A DNA stretch of 64,000 bases from Lewinellaceae bacterium (lineage in GTDB: Bacteria > Bacteroidota > Bacteroidia > Chitinophagales > Saprospiraceae), in assembly GCA_016708875.1 (NCBI GenBank), contig JADJFA010000010.1:1-64000 (forward strand). Reading direction: 5' to 3'. Both the position numbers and the translations under genes were made by a program. Shown here piece by piece: positions 1 through 7,475 of this stretch (the first letter of the stretch is position 1; every line of letters starts with the position of its first letter). Below the pieces are notes generated by a model. That model saw only the letters and a list, made by a program, of their open reading frames with translations, did no database searches and had not been told where the DNA came from.

Positions 1-480
1 AAAGTGCCGGCACCTGGGTCCGACTCCAAACGTTTCGCATTGCCATGTGTATGAAAATGGGCGGAGTGTGTTGGTTATCAAGGACATCTTCAGGTAAGAA
101 AACACAAGATAAGCATCCCAAGGCTTTGGCGTTACCAGTAACCCTGCACAGGTCCCGACGGGAAAACCATCGTGGTAGCGGCCTTGTAAATGGCCAAACT
201 GGACCTATACCAGTACAATCTGAAAAGCCAAAAAGTAAAACGCCTTACCAACGACCGTTATTCAGAAATCCTCCCAAGTTGGAGCGCCGACGGCAAATCG
301 CTGGCGTTCTCAACCGACGAACTGAGCATCCAACGCGGGCGCACCAACGGCGCCTGGGTGATGAACCTTGCAGTGATGGATATGAGTGATTCGAGCAATG
401 TAGGCGGCAACTCGAAGTTACCTCCTACATTCAACGTAGACATCTTCCCTTGCGCCGACAACATGAATCCCCATTTTTGA
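1..480 (+). pseudogene. TolB-like propeller, broken N-terminal part
   Basis: Frame 1 encodes WD40-like/TolB-type propeller signatures: PDGKTIVVAAL at 154-186 and PSWSADGKSLAF at about 273-310. The frame is cut by TAA at 187-189 and TGA at 478-480, and the true start lies before base 1. After 480 the same frame resumes as another blade (SNRDGRRNLYRYDL) that runs into the following barrel ORF, so this is the front of one long protein. Small indels around 470-520, such as an extra T in the T run at 474-478, would restore continuity. I cannot tell sequencing error from real decay. Confidence 0.6.
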
Positions 481-558
481 CAAAACGGCAACCCTTGTTT
501 TCTCAGCAACCGTGACGGGCGGCGTAACCTTTACCGATACGATCTGGCAACCAAAAAA

Positions 559-2031
559 GTGTTTCAACTCACCGACATGATGACGGGCATAACGGGCATA
601 ACGCCTTATTCTCCTGCCATCACAGTAGCCGACGACCGCGACCGCATCCTGTACACGCATTACAACAAAGGCAAGTACACCATTCACCAGGCAAAAGACG
701 CGGATTTCGAGGCCAAAGAAATTGACCCGCTGGCAGTGGACCAGGTGCCTGCTTCCCTGCCTCCATTTAGTCCAAAACAGCGCGATATGGTGAACGTGGG
801 CCTCCGCCTGATGGACTCTGCGGCAGACAGCACGGCGATGAAAGCCAAGAAATACAAGCCAAAATTCCAACTTGATTACCTGGGCGGTAGCACGGGTGTA
901 GGTGTGAACACGGGCAACAGCAGTTTTGGCACACAAACGGGTTTGGCCGGTGGTATAGATGCGCTTTTTAGTGATGTTTTGGGCAATAACCAACTGTACG
1001 CAGGTGCGGTATTGAACGGCGATATTCAGGATGCTGGCGGGCAGTTGTCGTACATCAACCAGAAAAACCGCATCGGTTGGGGCGTAAATGCCTCGCACAT
1101 TGCATATCAGACTGGGGGTTATCAATACGTGGACTTTGTGAATGTTGACATACAAGGGGTGCAAACGACCTTGGAAAAAAGAGTGTTTGGTCTGGAACGG
1201 GTATTCCAACAGCGAGTTGGCGGAACGGTTTTTTATCCATTCTCCGTCACCAAGCGAGTTGAGGTAGGGGCCGCTACGGAGTTTTACAGCAGCCGAGTCA
1301 CCGAATATATAGACTATTATTATCTCGACCGCAGGTACTACGGCTCTGACCGCGAAAAACAGCCAAAGGGGCCATCGCTCAACCTGAACAACATAAACGC
1401 CGCATTCGTCGGCGACAACTCCTATTTTGGAATGACAGCCCCCTTGCAAGGCTGGCGTTACCGTTTTGGTGTGGAGCAGTATTTTGGGGGTGATTACCAA
1501 TTCACCGCTTTTCTGGCGGATGCACGGAAATATCTCTATGTCAAGCCATTCACTTTTGCGGTTCGTGGTTTGGGTTATTTGCGGACGGAGAAGTACGAGG
1601 AGAACACCTTTAGTGTTGATTATCCGCTATTTGCAGCAAACCCATTCTTTGTGCGGGGCTATGATCGGGCGGTGTTCAATACAGAAGAAGACCCTTATTT
1701 TTTCCAAAGGACCATTGGCAGCAAGATGTTCGTCGGCAATTTTGAGGTTCGGATTCCATTCACTGGACCGCGCAGGTTGTCGCTTATAAAATCGAACTTT
1801 TTGGTCACAGATTTGAATTTGTTTTTTGACGCAGGCCTGGCGTTTTATGAATTTGACGAATTGAAAAAGGGGGCTGAGTTCTATCACGAACCTATCTTTT
1901 CCACGGGCGTTTCTTTGCGTGTGAATTTGTTTGGCTACATGGTGCTTGAACCGTATTTCGCCTTGCCGCTTACGGCACCGGAAAGTGAAAGAACGTGGAG
2001 GTTTGGGCTGAATTTTATTCCGGGCTGGTAG
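559..2031 (+). CDS. Outer-membrane barrel domain of TolB-like protein (C-terminal part)
   Basis: A 490-residue open frame. Its first residues finish a propeller blade, followed by about 100 residues of linker and then alternating hydrophobic/aromatic beta strands to the last residue. The end (FGLNFIPGW) has the aromatic terminus usual for outer-membrane barrels. Large Bacteroidota proteins with an N-terminal TolB-like propeller and a C-terminal surface-antigen-like barrel are known as a family, and this looks like one whose first half is broken upstream. The first Met is probably internal, not a true start. The protein likely sits in the outer membrane; its substrate is unknown. Confidence 0.65.
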   Translation: MFQLTDMMTGITGITPYSPAITVADDRDRILYTHYNKGKYTIHQAKDADFEAKEIDPLAVDQVPASLPPFSPKQRDMVNVGLRLMDSAADSTAMKAKKYKPKFQLDYLGGSTGVGVNTGNSSFGTQTGLAGGIDALFSDVLGNNQLYAGAVLNGDIQDAGGQLSYINQKNRIGWGVNASHIAYQTGGYQYVDFVNVDIQGVQTTLEKRVFGLERVFQQRVGGTVFYPFSVTKRVEVGAATEFYSSRVTEYIDYYYLDRRYYGSDREKQPKGPSLNLNNINAAFVGDNSYFGMTAPLQGWRYRFGVEQYFGGDYQFTAFLADARKYLYVKPFTFAVRGLGYLRTEKYEENTFSVDYPLFAANPFFVRGYDRAVFNTEEDPYFFQRTIGSKMFVGNFEVRIPFTGPRRLSLIKSNFLVTDLNLFFDAGLAFYEFDELKKGAEFYHEPIFSTGVSLRVNLFGYMVLEPYFALPLTAPESERTWRFGLNFIPGW

Positions 2032-2056
2032 GTTTTTGACCTTTTGCAACTGATTA

Positions 2057-2147
2057 GGGTGGAATACGGATTGCACGGATTAGACACGGATTTTCACAGA
2101 TTTCTATTTTAACAGGGCAAAAAACGCTTTGAATCCGTGTTCCACCC
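2057..2147. repeat. Intergenic inverted repeat (locus A)
   Basis: Arms 2057-2072 and 2132-2147 are complementary over 16 bases with one mismatch. The left arm is followed by reiterated cacggatt words. It lies between the convergent barrel gene (ends 2031) and the HEPN gene (ends 2177), so it could serve as a bidirectional terminator. Confidence 0.6.
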
Positions 2148-2176
2148 TGTATTACCCCTTCAAACCAAAATATGAT

Positions 2177-2533
2177 TTAGTCGCAGCGAGGAATGCGGGC
2201 GTGTTCGAGGGCCGCCTGTGCTTCCAGTTCGGTTATATCTATTCGAAAGTCATAATCTCCTGCTTGCCGCAAGGAAAAAACAGTATCCAAAGAATCGTTT
2301 AAAGATTGGGGCATCAGTTTTGTTTTCAAGTATAGTTCATTGAACTTGTTATGCGAGCCTTGGTGTGTTTTGGCATAAACCTGTTTGGCCTCTAACAATG
2401 CCGTGATGCAATAAAAGACGGCGTAGTATGCTCGGTTGACGCAAGCTTCATAGCGCTCATATTCATAGTTGAACGTAGCGTCTGACATAGTGCCTTCTGC
2501 CTTTGCAATGATTTTTTCAATGGGGACAATCAT
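2177..2533 (-). CDS. HEPN domain protein (copy 1)
   Basis: This 118-residue protein has the HEPN four-helix pattern of the UPF0332-like group: an NRAYYAVFYC helix at about residues 33-42, then GSHNKF and a SLRQAGDYDF segment. HEPN proteins paired with minimal nucleotidyltransferases commonly act as RNase toxins or as their non-toxic relatives. Its ATG overlaps the TGA of the upstream nucleotidyltransferase as ATGA (2530-2533), implying translational coupling. A second HEPN/nucleotidyltransferase pair lies immediately upstream on the same strand. This copy is intact. Toxic activity is not proven, because no clear RxxxxH ribonuclease motif is visible. Confidence 0.8.
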   Translation of the reverse strand: MIVPIEKIIAKAEGTMSDATFNYEYERYEACVNRAYYAVFYCITALLEAKQVYAKTHQGSHNKFNELYLKTKLMPQSLNDSLDTVFSLRQAGDYDFRIDITELEAQAALEHARIPRCD

Positions 2534-2856
2534 ATTTCAACTCCTTCTCGACGCACGTTTTGATAATACATGAAAGGGGAATTTTGATATTCTTCAACCG
2601 TAGTAGGATGCTTGGAAATAATGATGCCGTAGGTAAGATTAAGCAGAGAAAGTGCTTGGCTTAATTGTAAAATTTCTTTTCCCTTATTTATCTCCTTATC
2701 CTTCAAAACCACCAGAAAATCAATGTCCGATTCCTCATGGAAATCCCCACGCGCATAAGAGCCATAGAGGATGACCTTGGCAAGGCGGTCACCATAAAGC
2801 AATTGCAGTTGTTCTTTTACCGCTTTGGAAATAGCGTCTTTGTCTACCATTTGCAT
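2530..2856 (-). CDS. Minimal nucleotidyltransferase (MNT), copy 1
   Basis: The protein has the pol-beta-type nucleotidyltransferase core GSYARGDFHEESDIDFLVV, with the GS motif and the SDxD metal-binding aspartates. MNT partners of HEPN toxins can neutralise them by AMPylation. I chose the ATG at 2856 because the homologous upstream copy begins at the same point and a TAnnTTTG-like box lies just before it. The frame stays open to 2988, but that extension runs into the 3' end of the neighbouring HEPN gene. The first 60 codons are almost identical to copy 2, while the C-terminal half differs. Confidence 0.82.
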   Translation of the reverse strand: MQMVDKDAISKAVKEQLQLLYGDRLAKVILYGSYARGDFHEESDIDFLVVLKDKEINKGKEILQLSQALSLLNLTYGIIISKHPTTVEEYQNSPFMYYQNVRREGVEI

Positions 2857-2880
2857 GGGTATTTTGTTTGCGAAGGTACT
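2687..2880. repeat. Direct repeat, downstream copy (partner 3421-3614)
   Basis: About 190 bases recur at a constant offset of 734 bases (2687-2880 and 3421-3614) with roughly five mismatches by eye. The repeat covers the promoter box, the start and the catalytic half of the two nucleotidyltransferase genes, then stops abruptly. It indicates recent duplication or gene conversion confined to this part of the module. Confidence 0.85.
2871..2878 (-). promoter_or_regulatory. Putative -7 box TACCTTCG for MNT copy 1
   Basis: Read on the minus strand this is TACCTTCG, one base off the Bacteroidota TAnnTTTG -7 consensus, 14 bases before the chosen ATG. The same box occurs before copy 2. It lies inside the end of the upstream HEPN region, suggesting that each module carries its own promoter. 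Confidence 0.4.
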
Positions 2881-2890
2881 ATCAGGCATT

Positions 2891-3267
2891 TTAGTGTTTG
2901 ACCTCGAAATAGGCCCGAGTTGCAGCGAAGAAAGTACGGGCGTGTTCGAGGGCAGTAAGAATATTAGCCTCGTCTGGTTCAAACTCAAAATCGTAATCGG
3001 AGGACTGGCGTAACACGAATACCTCGGCCAAGTTTTCGCCCATTTCTACGCTCATTATGCCGGTTTTGATATAGTGTTGACTAAATAGAATGTGTGCCTT
3101 GATGCGTTTTGGCGCCAGCCCTTTATCCCGCAGCAGGGCCGTCACATCAAACATACGTAGTAAGCACGATTGACAGCGGCTTTATTCCAACCACCATCTG
3201 CATTGTATTGCGCAGTAAGTAGGCAGTCCTCAGCATTTTCGAGGATTTTTTCAATTTCATAAGTCAT
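2891..3267 (-). pseudogene. HEPN domain protein (copy 2), frameshifted
   Basis: From ATG 3267 the frame reads MTYEIEKILENAED and reaches the conserved NRAYYV helix, then shifts. The remaining HEPN body (FDVTALLRDKGL through ALEHARTFFAATR) continues in another frame from 3154 to 2891. Restoring one base at about 3155-3160, in the AYY(A)-F region, repairs it. The ATG overlaps the TGA of the upstream nucleotidyltransferase copy 2 as ATGA, as in module 1. Either a sequencing indel or genuine loss of the HEPN partner while the nucleotidyltransferase is kept. Confidence 0.75.
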
Positions 3268-3590
3268 AGCGCAATACCCTCCTTTCTCACGTTTTGATAA
3301 AAAAGGAACTGGGAGTTTTCCAATCGTTTCAACGTGGTGGGGTGGCTGGAAATGATGACATCATTTTCAAATGAAATCTTGAAAATCGGCCGATTCATAT
3401 AGTGCAATTCTTGCCCGATGTTTATCTCCTCATCCTTCAAAACTACGAGAAAATCAATGTCCGATTCCTCATGGAAATCCCCACGCGCATAAGAGCCATA
3501 GAGGATGACCTTGGCAAGGCGGTCACCATAAAGCAATTGCAGTTGTTCTTTTACCGCTTTGGAAATAGCGTCTTTGTCCACCATTTGCAC
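3264..3590 (-). CDS. Minimal nucleotidyltransferase (MNT), copy 2
   Basis: This 108-residue protein has the same GSYARG...SDIDF nucleotidyltransferase core as copy 1. The position equivalent to the copy 1 ATG is GTG here (3588-3590) because of one base change, so translation starts at that GTG or at the ATG two codons later (3584). The C-terminal 45 residues diverge strongly from copy 1 (NRPIFKISFENDVI against SQALSLLNLTYGII). It is the first gene of the four-gene minus-strand cluster and is coupled by ATGA to the broken HEPN copy 2. Its 5' end overlaps the 3' end of the hydroxylase ORF. Confidence 0.8.
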   Translation of the reverse strand: MQMVDKDAISKAVKEQLQLLYGDRLAKVILYGSYARGDFHEESDIDFLVVLKDEEINIGQELHYMNRPIFKISFENDVIISSHPTTLKRLENSQFLFYQNVRKEGIAL

Positions 3591-4447
3591 GGGTATTTTG
3601 TTTGCGAAGGTACGCTTGAAAGGAAAATATGGTACCGTTTACGGTCAGTTTTCTCATTCAGCCACTTATTTACTGCTCCTTTTTGCTCCGTTTGAACAAG
3701 AACATCTGTCCCAAATAATTTTGCGACAAGTCCTCCTTTATTCCAAAACGATGCTGGTTCATGGCCGGGATTGGTATGGGTACCAAACAACACATCCATC
3801 AATGGGCAGATATTGGCATAGTTGCCCGCGTCACGGTCTTTGTCGTGATGCCAGTGGTGAGGTTCGGGCGAGCCGAGTAATAGGCCCAAATACCCCAAAT
3901 TAAGGCGGACGTTGGAATGAATGTAAATCGCCCACACGCTGCGAAAGGCAATCAGCCCAGTCAACATTTCCAAGGGAAAGCCGAGGATAAACGCTGGCAA
4001 ATTGATAATCCCGATGGTGTAAAGCGTATCCAGAGGATGCTCCCGGTGGGCAGCCAACCAATCCAAGTGTTCCGCACTGTGGTGGACTTTGTGGAACTGC
4101 CAAAGAAACTCCACCCGGTGTTGCAGCCGATGTGCCCAATAAACCAAAAAGTCGGACAACAAAACTACTTCAATGGCCTGCAGCCACCAGGGTTGTTGCG
4201 CCACTGCCGCCCGGAAACCTGGAGCGATGAAAGGGTCGAGCCAATGTTCAAAATGATCCAAAGTCCAGAAAACCAGGCCAAGCCACAGCAGGTTTTGGCC
4301 TAAAAAATAAATCAAATCCAGCCGCCATTGTGGCCGAAAAACAGGCTGCCCCTTCTTTGCCGGGAACATTTTTTCCATCGGAACAAACGTCACCACGAGG
4401 AACAGCAGGCTTAGTGCTATGGCCGTTAGTTGGTCGAAGGGGATCAT
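3551..4447 (-). CDS. Sterol desaturase / fatty acid hydroxylase family protein
   Basis: A 298-residue integral membrane di-iron oxygenase. The histidine boxes are visible: HRLQH at 106-110, HKVHH at 119-123 and HHWHH at 197-201. Hydrophobic segments lie near 8-25, 45-63, 88-105 and 143-180. Members hydroxylate or desaturate lipids in the membrane; the substrate here is unknown. Its ATG overlaps the TGA of the upstream small-protein gene as ATGA. The last 25 or so residues are read from the duplicated HEPN/MNT repeat and are probably not native, suggesting that the module inserted at or near the original 3' end. Confidence 0.85.
   Translation of the reverse strand: MIPFDQLTAIALSLLFLVVTFVPMEKMFPAKKGQPVFRPQWRLDLIYFLGQNLLWLGLVFWTLDHFEHWLDPFIAPGFRAAVAQQPWWLQAIEVVLLSDFLVYWAHRLQHRVEFLWQFHKVHHSAEHLDWLAAHREHPLDTLYTIGIINLPAFILGFPLEMLTGLIAFRSVWAIYIHSNVRLNLGYLGLLLGSPEPHHWHHDKDRDAGNYANICPLMDVLFGTHTNPGHEPASFWNKGGLVAKLFGTDVLVQTEQKGAVNKWLNEKTDRKRYHIFLSSVPSQTKYPCKWWTKTLFPKR
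3605..3612 (-). promoter_or_regulatory. Putative -7 box TACCTTCG for MNT copy 2
   Basis: Same minus-strand box and spacing as at 2871-2878, located in the 3' end of the hydroxylase ORF. Confidence 0.4.
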
Positions 4448-4878
4448 TTTTTCTGCCTTTCAGAAATTACAATTTGAATAGCCTTAGAGGTATCCACCGC
4501 GGAGATGAATATCCAGCCGGTTTTTGAGCTCATCATCCTGGGGCGGGTGAGACCGTCCAAAACGATTTGAAAGCGCAGTTGTTCGCTCTCCGAGAGATGT
4601 GTCAGTTCGTAGAAGGAGCGCAAAATTTCCATAGCGTGCAAAGAGTCCGCGGCAGTGGCAATTCGTACACCGTCATCGTTCGTGTGCTTTTTTTTGCCCT
4701 TCTTTTTTTGGGGAGCAGGCGCGGAAGGCGCCCCATGTAGGACGTAAATCCTTTGACCATTATCCATAAAACTTTGTTCGACTGTTTCTCGCAAAATCCT
4801 CTTGAATAGAAGACTGTCGAACCAAGGCGGCTGTAAGCTATCTTGTTCCAATTTTACCCTGGGGGGAACTTGGGTCAA
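4444..4878 (-). CDS. Small membrane-anchored protein of unknown function (frameshifted at its N-terminus)
   Basis: I do not recognise the family. The intact frame (144 residues) starts MTQVPPRVKLEQ and holds a lysine-rich stretch KKKGKKKH and a C-terminal MMSSKTGWIFIS segment. In another frame just upstream, ATG 4969 gives MKLPHRLLQLGTLALFSS, a convincing signal anchor, which runs into the same region and is offset by one base at a run of six T (about 4875-4884). The true gene is therefore probably 4444-4969. It is followed by the hydroxylase with a 4-base overlap, so the two are likely cotranscribed. Confidence 0.55.
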   Translation of the reverse strand: MTQVPPRVKLEQDSLQPPWFDSLLFKRILRETVEQSFMDNGQRIYVLHGAPSAPAPQKKKGKKKHTNDDGVRIATAADSLHAMEILRSFYELTHLSESEQLRFQIVLDGLTRPRMMSSKTGWIFISAVDTSKAIQIVISERQKK

Positions 4879-4969
4879 AAAATCCGCCCCGGTATATCAC
4901 GAGGCTCCCGATCATGGAGGAAAAGAGGGCCAAGGTGCCGAGCTGAAGCAAACGGTGAGGGAGTTTCAT

Positions 4970-5318
4970 AAGGAATGAAATTTTGTACGCTTTTAAGCGT
5001 GTGTGAAAGGCTGAGTGTGGGTTGGAGGAAGTAAAAACGCGAAAGCATTCAAAAAAATTCTAGGCTGACAAAAATGCAACCGCCACGCGGTTTTACACCC
5101 TCTAAAGTTTCGATAAATTTATCAAGGCCAGAAAGTATTTAGACATTTGCCATAATTTCTTCAACCGCACACAACCCAAAAGCCCGTACGCCGTTTGAAC
5201 ATTTTGCACCTCATCCTCAAATCCACCAATTTACCCGCCGTAGCTTTTTTATCCGCCGCAGTCTTGACGGAGGTGGAAGCGAAAGAGGGTCACCAATCCA
5301 CCACATCAACAAAATATT
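4970..5318. other. Intergenic spacer, nothing recognised
   Basis: This divergent spacer between the minus-strand small-protein gene and porX should hold both promoters. I see no consensus TAnnTTTG box, RNA gene or repeat in it. Confidence 0.4.
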
Positions 5319-6875
5319 ATGACCAAAATCCTCTGGGCTGACGACGAGATTGATCTCCTCAAGCCACACCTGATGTTCCTCCAAAACAAAGGCTACGATG
5401 TGGTGACTGCCACCAACGGCCACGATGCTGTGGAAACCTACTACGAGCAAGCCTCCGACATTGATGTGGTGTTCCTCGATGAGAGTATGCCCGGCCTCAC
5501 GGGGCTGGAGGTTTTGATGAAAATAAAGGCCCGCAACCGCAACGTGCCCGTAGTGATGATCACTAAAAACGAGGCTGAACATGTCATGGAAGATGCCATC
5601 GGCGGACAAATTTCTGATTACCTCATCAAGCCCGTCAATCCCAACCAAATCTTGCTGACGCTCAAGAAAATATTGGACAACAAACGGCTCGTGAGCGAAA
5701 AAACCGCGCAAAACTACCAGCAGGAATTCCGCGAAATTTTCATGGAAATCACAGGCGGCCTAAATCAGACAGAATGGGTAGATGCCTATAAAAAGATTGT
5801 GAACTGGGAGATGCGCGTGGATGCCAACGAGGCAACAGGGGTGAGTGAAATTCTGTCGCAGCAGAAAGAGCAGGCCAATACGGAATTCTCCAAGTTCGTA
5901 GTGAAAAACTACTTTGATTGGGTGGATAAGACCAAAGAAGTTGGCCCGATTATGTCGCATTCCATGATGCGTAAGCATATTTTACCACACGTTGGCAATG
6001 GAACGCCGACCATCATGTTATTGCTTGACAACCTGCGTTACGACCAGTGGAAAACCATTGAACCCATTTTGAACGAGCTTTTCAGGACCGAAGAGGAGGG
6101 CTATTTCTTTAGCATTTTACCCACTGCAACCCAGTACAGCCGAAATGCCATTTTTGCCGGAATGATGCCTGCGGATATTGAAAAAAACTTCCCCGACAAA
6201 TGGAAAAACGACACAGACGAGGGCGGGAAAAACATGTCGGAGGATTTCTTTTTGGGCAAACAGATCGAGCGTGCCTTCCGTAAACCCATCAAGTGGGATT
6301 ACATTAAAGTCACCAACGTTAACCACGGCAAAGACCTGAATGACAATATCCTAAACTGCCTGAACAATGATCTGACGGTTATCGTCTATAACTTCATAGA
6401 TATGCTCTCCCACGCCCGCACTGAGATGGAAGTGTTGAAAGAGCTCGTAGGCGACGAGCGGGCTTATCGCTCGCTCACACGTTCCTGGTTCCTGCACTCG
6501 CCCCTCTGGACGGCTCTGCGAAAACTCGAAGGCCGTGATGTGCAGCTATTCGTCACGACTGACCACGGAACCATTCGGGTGCAAACACCTTCTAAAGTTG
6601 TCGGCGACCGCGAAACCACTACCAACCTTCGCTACAAAGTTGGCAGAAACCTCCAATACGAGGCCCGGGACGTGCTCGCGATCAAAGAACCTAACAAGGC
6701 CGGATTGCCGCGCCCCAATATCAGCAGCACGTTCATTTTTGCCAAGGAGGACTACTTTTTCCTTTATCCGAACAACTACAACCACTACAACAACTACTAC
6801 AAAAACACCTTCCAGCACGGAGGGATTAGCCTGGAGGAGATGATTTGTCCGGTGGTGCGGATGCGAAATAAATAA
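5319..6875 (+). CDS. porX: PorX, T9SS response regulator with PglZ phosphatase domain
   Basis: This 518-residue protein has the standard PorX layout. A receiver domain (about 1-120) carries acidic DDE at 8-10, the phospho-acceptor Asp54 in FLDESMPG, Thr82 and Lys104. A linker of about 40-80 residues follows, then a PglZ/alkaline-phosphatase-fold domain with metal and catalytic residues in LLLDNLRYD (Asp237), LPTATQYSRNA (Thr271), NFIDMLSH (Asp361, His365), TTDHG (Asp415, His416) and QHGG near 500. PorX is the cytoplasmic regulator of T9SS expression and assembly in Bacteroidota. It sits alone, with no PorY kinase beside it, but the window encodes several T9SS-sorted proteins. Confidence 0.95.
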   Translation: MTKILWADDEIDLLKPHLMFLQNKGYDVVTATNGHDAVETYYEQASDIDVVFLDESMPGLTGLEVLMKIKARNRNVPVVMITKNEAEHVMEDAIGGQISDYLIKPVNPNQILLTLKKILDNKRLVSEKTAQNYQQEFREIFMEITGGLNQTEWVDAYKKIVNWEMRVDANEATGVSEILSQQKEQANTEFSKFVVKNYFDWVDKTKEVGPIMSHSMMRKHILPHVGNGTPTIMLLLDNLRYDQWKTIEPILNELFRTEEEGYFFSILPTATQYSRNAIFAGMMPADIEKNFPDKWKNDTDEGGKNMSEDFFLGKQIERAFRKPIKWDYIKVTNVNHGKDLNDNILNCLNNDLTVIVYNFIDMLSHARTEMEVLKELVGDERAYRSLTRSWFLHSPLWTALRKLEGRDVQLFVTTDHGTIRVQTPSKVVGDRETTTNLRYKVGRNLQYEARDVLAIKEPNKAGLPRPNISSTFIFAKEDYFFLYPNNYNHYNNYYKNTFQHGGISLEEMICPVVRMRNK

Positions 6876-6879
6876 ACCG

Positions 6880-7099
6880 CAAAACCGCAAAACAGGAGAA
6901 CCGCAAAATTTAAAACTGAGATATTAAACCGCAAAATGTAAAACTGAGAAATAAACCGCAAAATGTAAAACAGGAGAACCGCAAAATTTAAAACCGTTAG
7001 GAGGTTCCTCGCTGAATGAGCAGATATCGTTGCCCATTGCAGGATGTCCTTCTTAGTTTTAAATTTTGCGGTTCTCCTGTTTTACATTTTGCGGTTTAT
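6880..7099. repeat. Tandem-word palindrome after porX (locus B)
   Basis: Four or five roughly 25-base units, each beginning aaccgcaaaa and ending in ctgagata or caggag, run from 6880 to 6994. The block 6951-6994 is repeated as a perfect 44-base reverse complement at 7056-7099, with a 61-base loop. It lies between the convergent porX and dynamin-like genes and starts within five bases of the porX stop codon. Confidence 0.9.
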
Positions 7100-7475
7100 T
7101 TTATCCATTTTAAATTTTCCTGTTTTTCGGTTATTCCACCAAAGAAAAATCCCCCTCCGCAGTTACTGCGGAAGAGGACATCCCAAAAACCGATTACATC
7201 TTTATATCGGCGGCGCGGTGGCCGTGATAAGGTCATTTTGTTTTGCCCGGTTGGGGCACGTCATAGTGTTGAAGTTTTAGAGAGGCCAGCAATGACGAGA
7301 CTTGAAAGTCTTTGGAAATTCTGGCAGGGATTAAAAAGGAGCACTGAAATTGTTAACGCAAAAGTAACGCCACTTTCAGTTTTTTAGCATATTAATATTT
7401 TGGAAGTTAACTGACCACTGTGTGGCTTACCGGTCTGGAAACAAGGGTTTTATCAAAAATCATTTGTGATCTTAT
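7100..7475. other. Intergenic spacer, no gene recognised
   Basis: Open frames here have no recognisable domain. A short dyad (ccgcagttactgcgg, about 7158-7172) is the only structure I see before the convergent GTPase gene. Confidence 0.4.

Noticed and set aside
418..1500. Long minus-strand open frame of 360 codons
   Set aside because: It is antisense to the barrel gene (559-2031), which has protein-like beta-barrel sequence; the minus-strand product has no recognisable domain.
2857..2988. N-terminal extension of nucleotidyltransferase copy 1
   Set aside because: It overlaps the 3' end of HEPN copy 2, and copy 2 of the nucleotidyltransferase has no such extension.
3917..4303. Plus-strand open frame
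   Set aside because: It is antisense to the hydroxylase gene with its histidine boxes; no domain of its own.
7016..7387. Plus-strand open frame of 123 codons after porX
   Set aside because: It starts in the palindrome and its product is low-complexity without any family signature.
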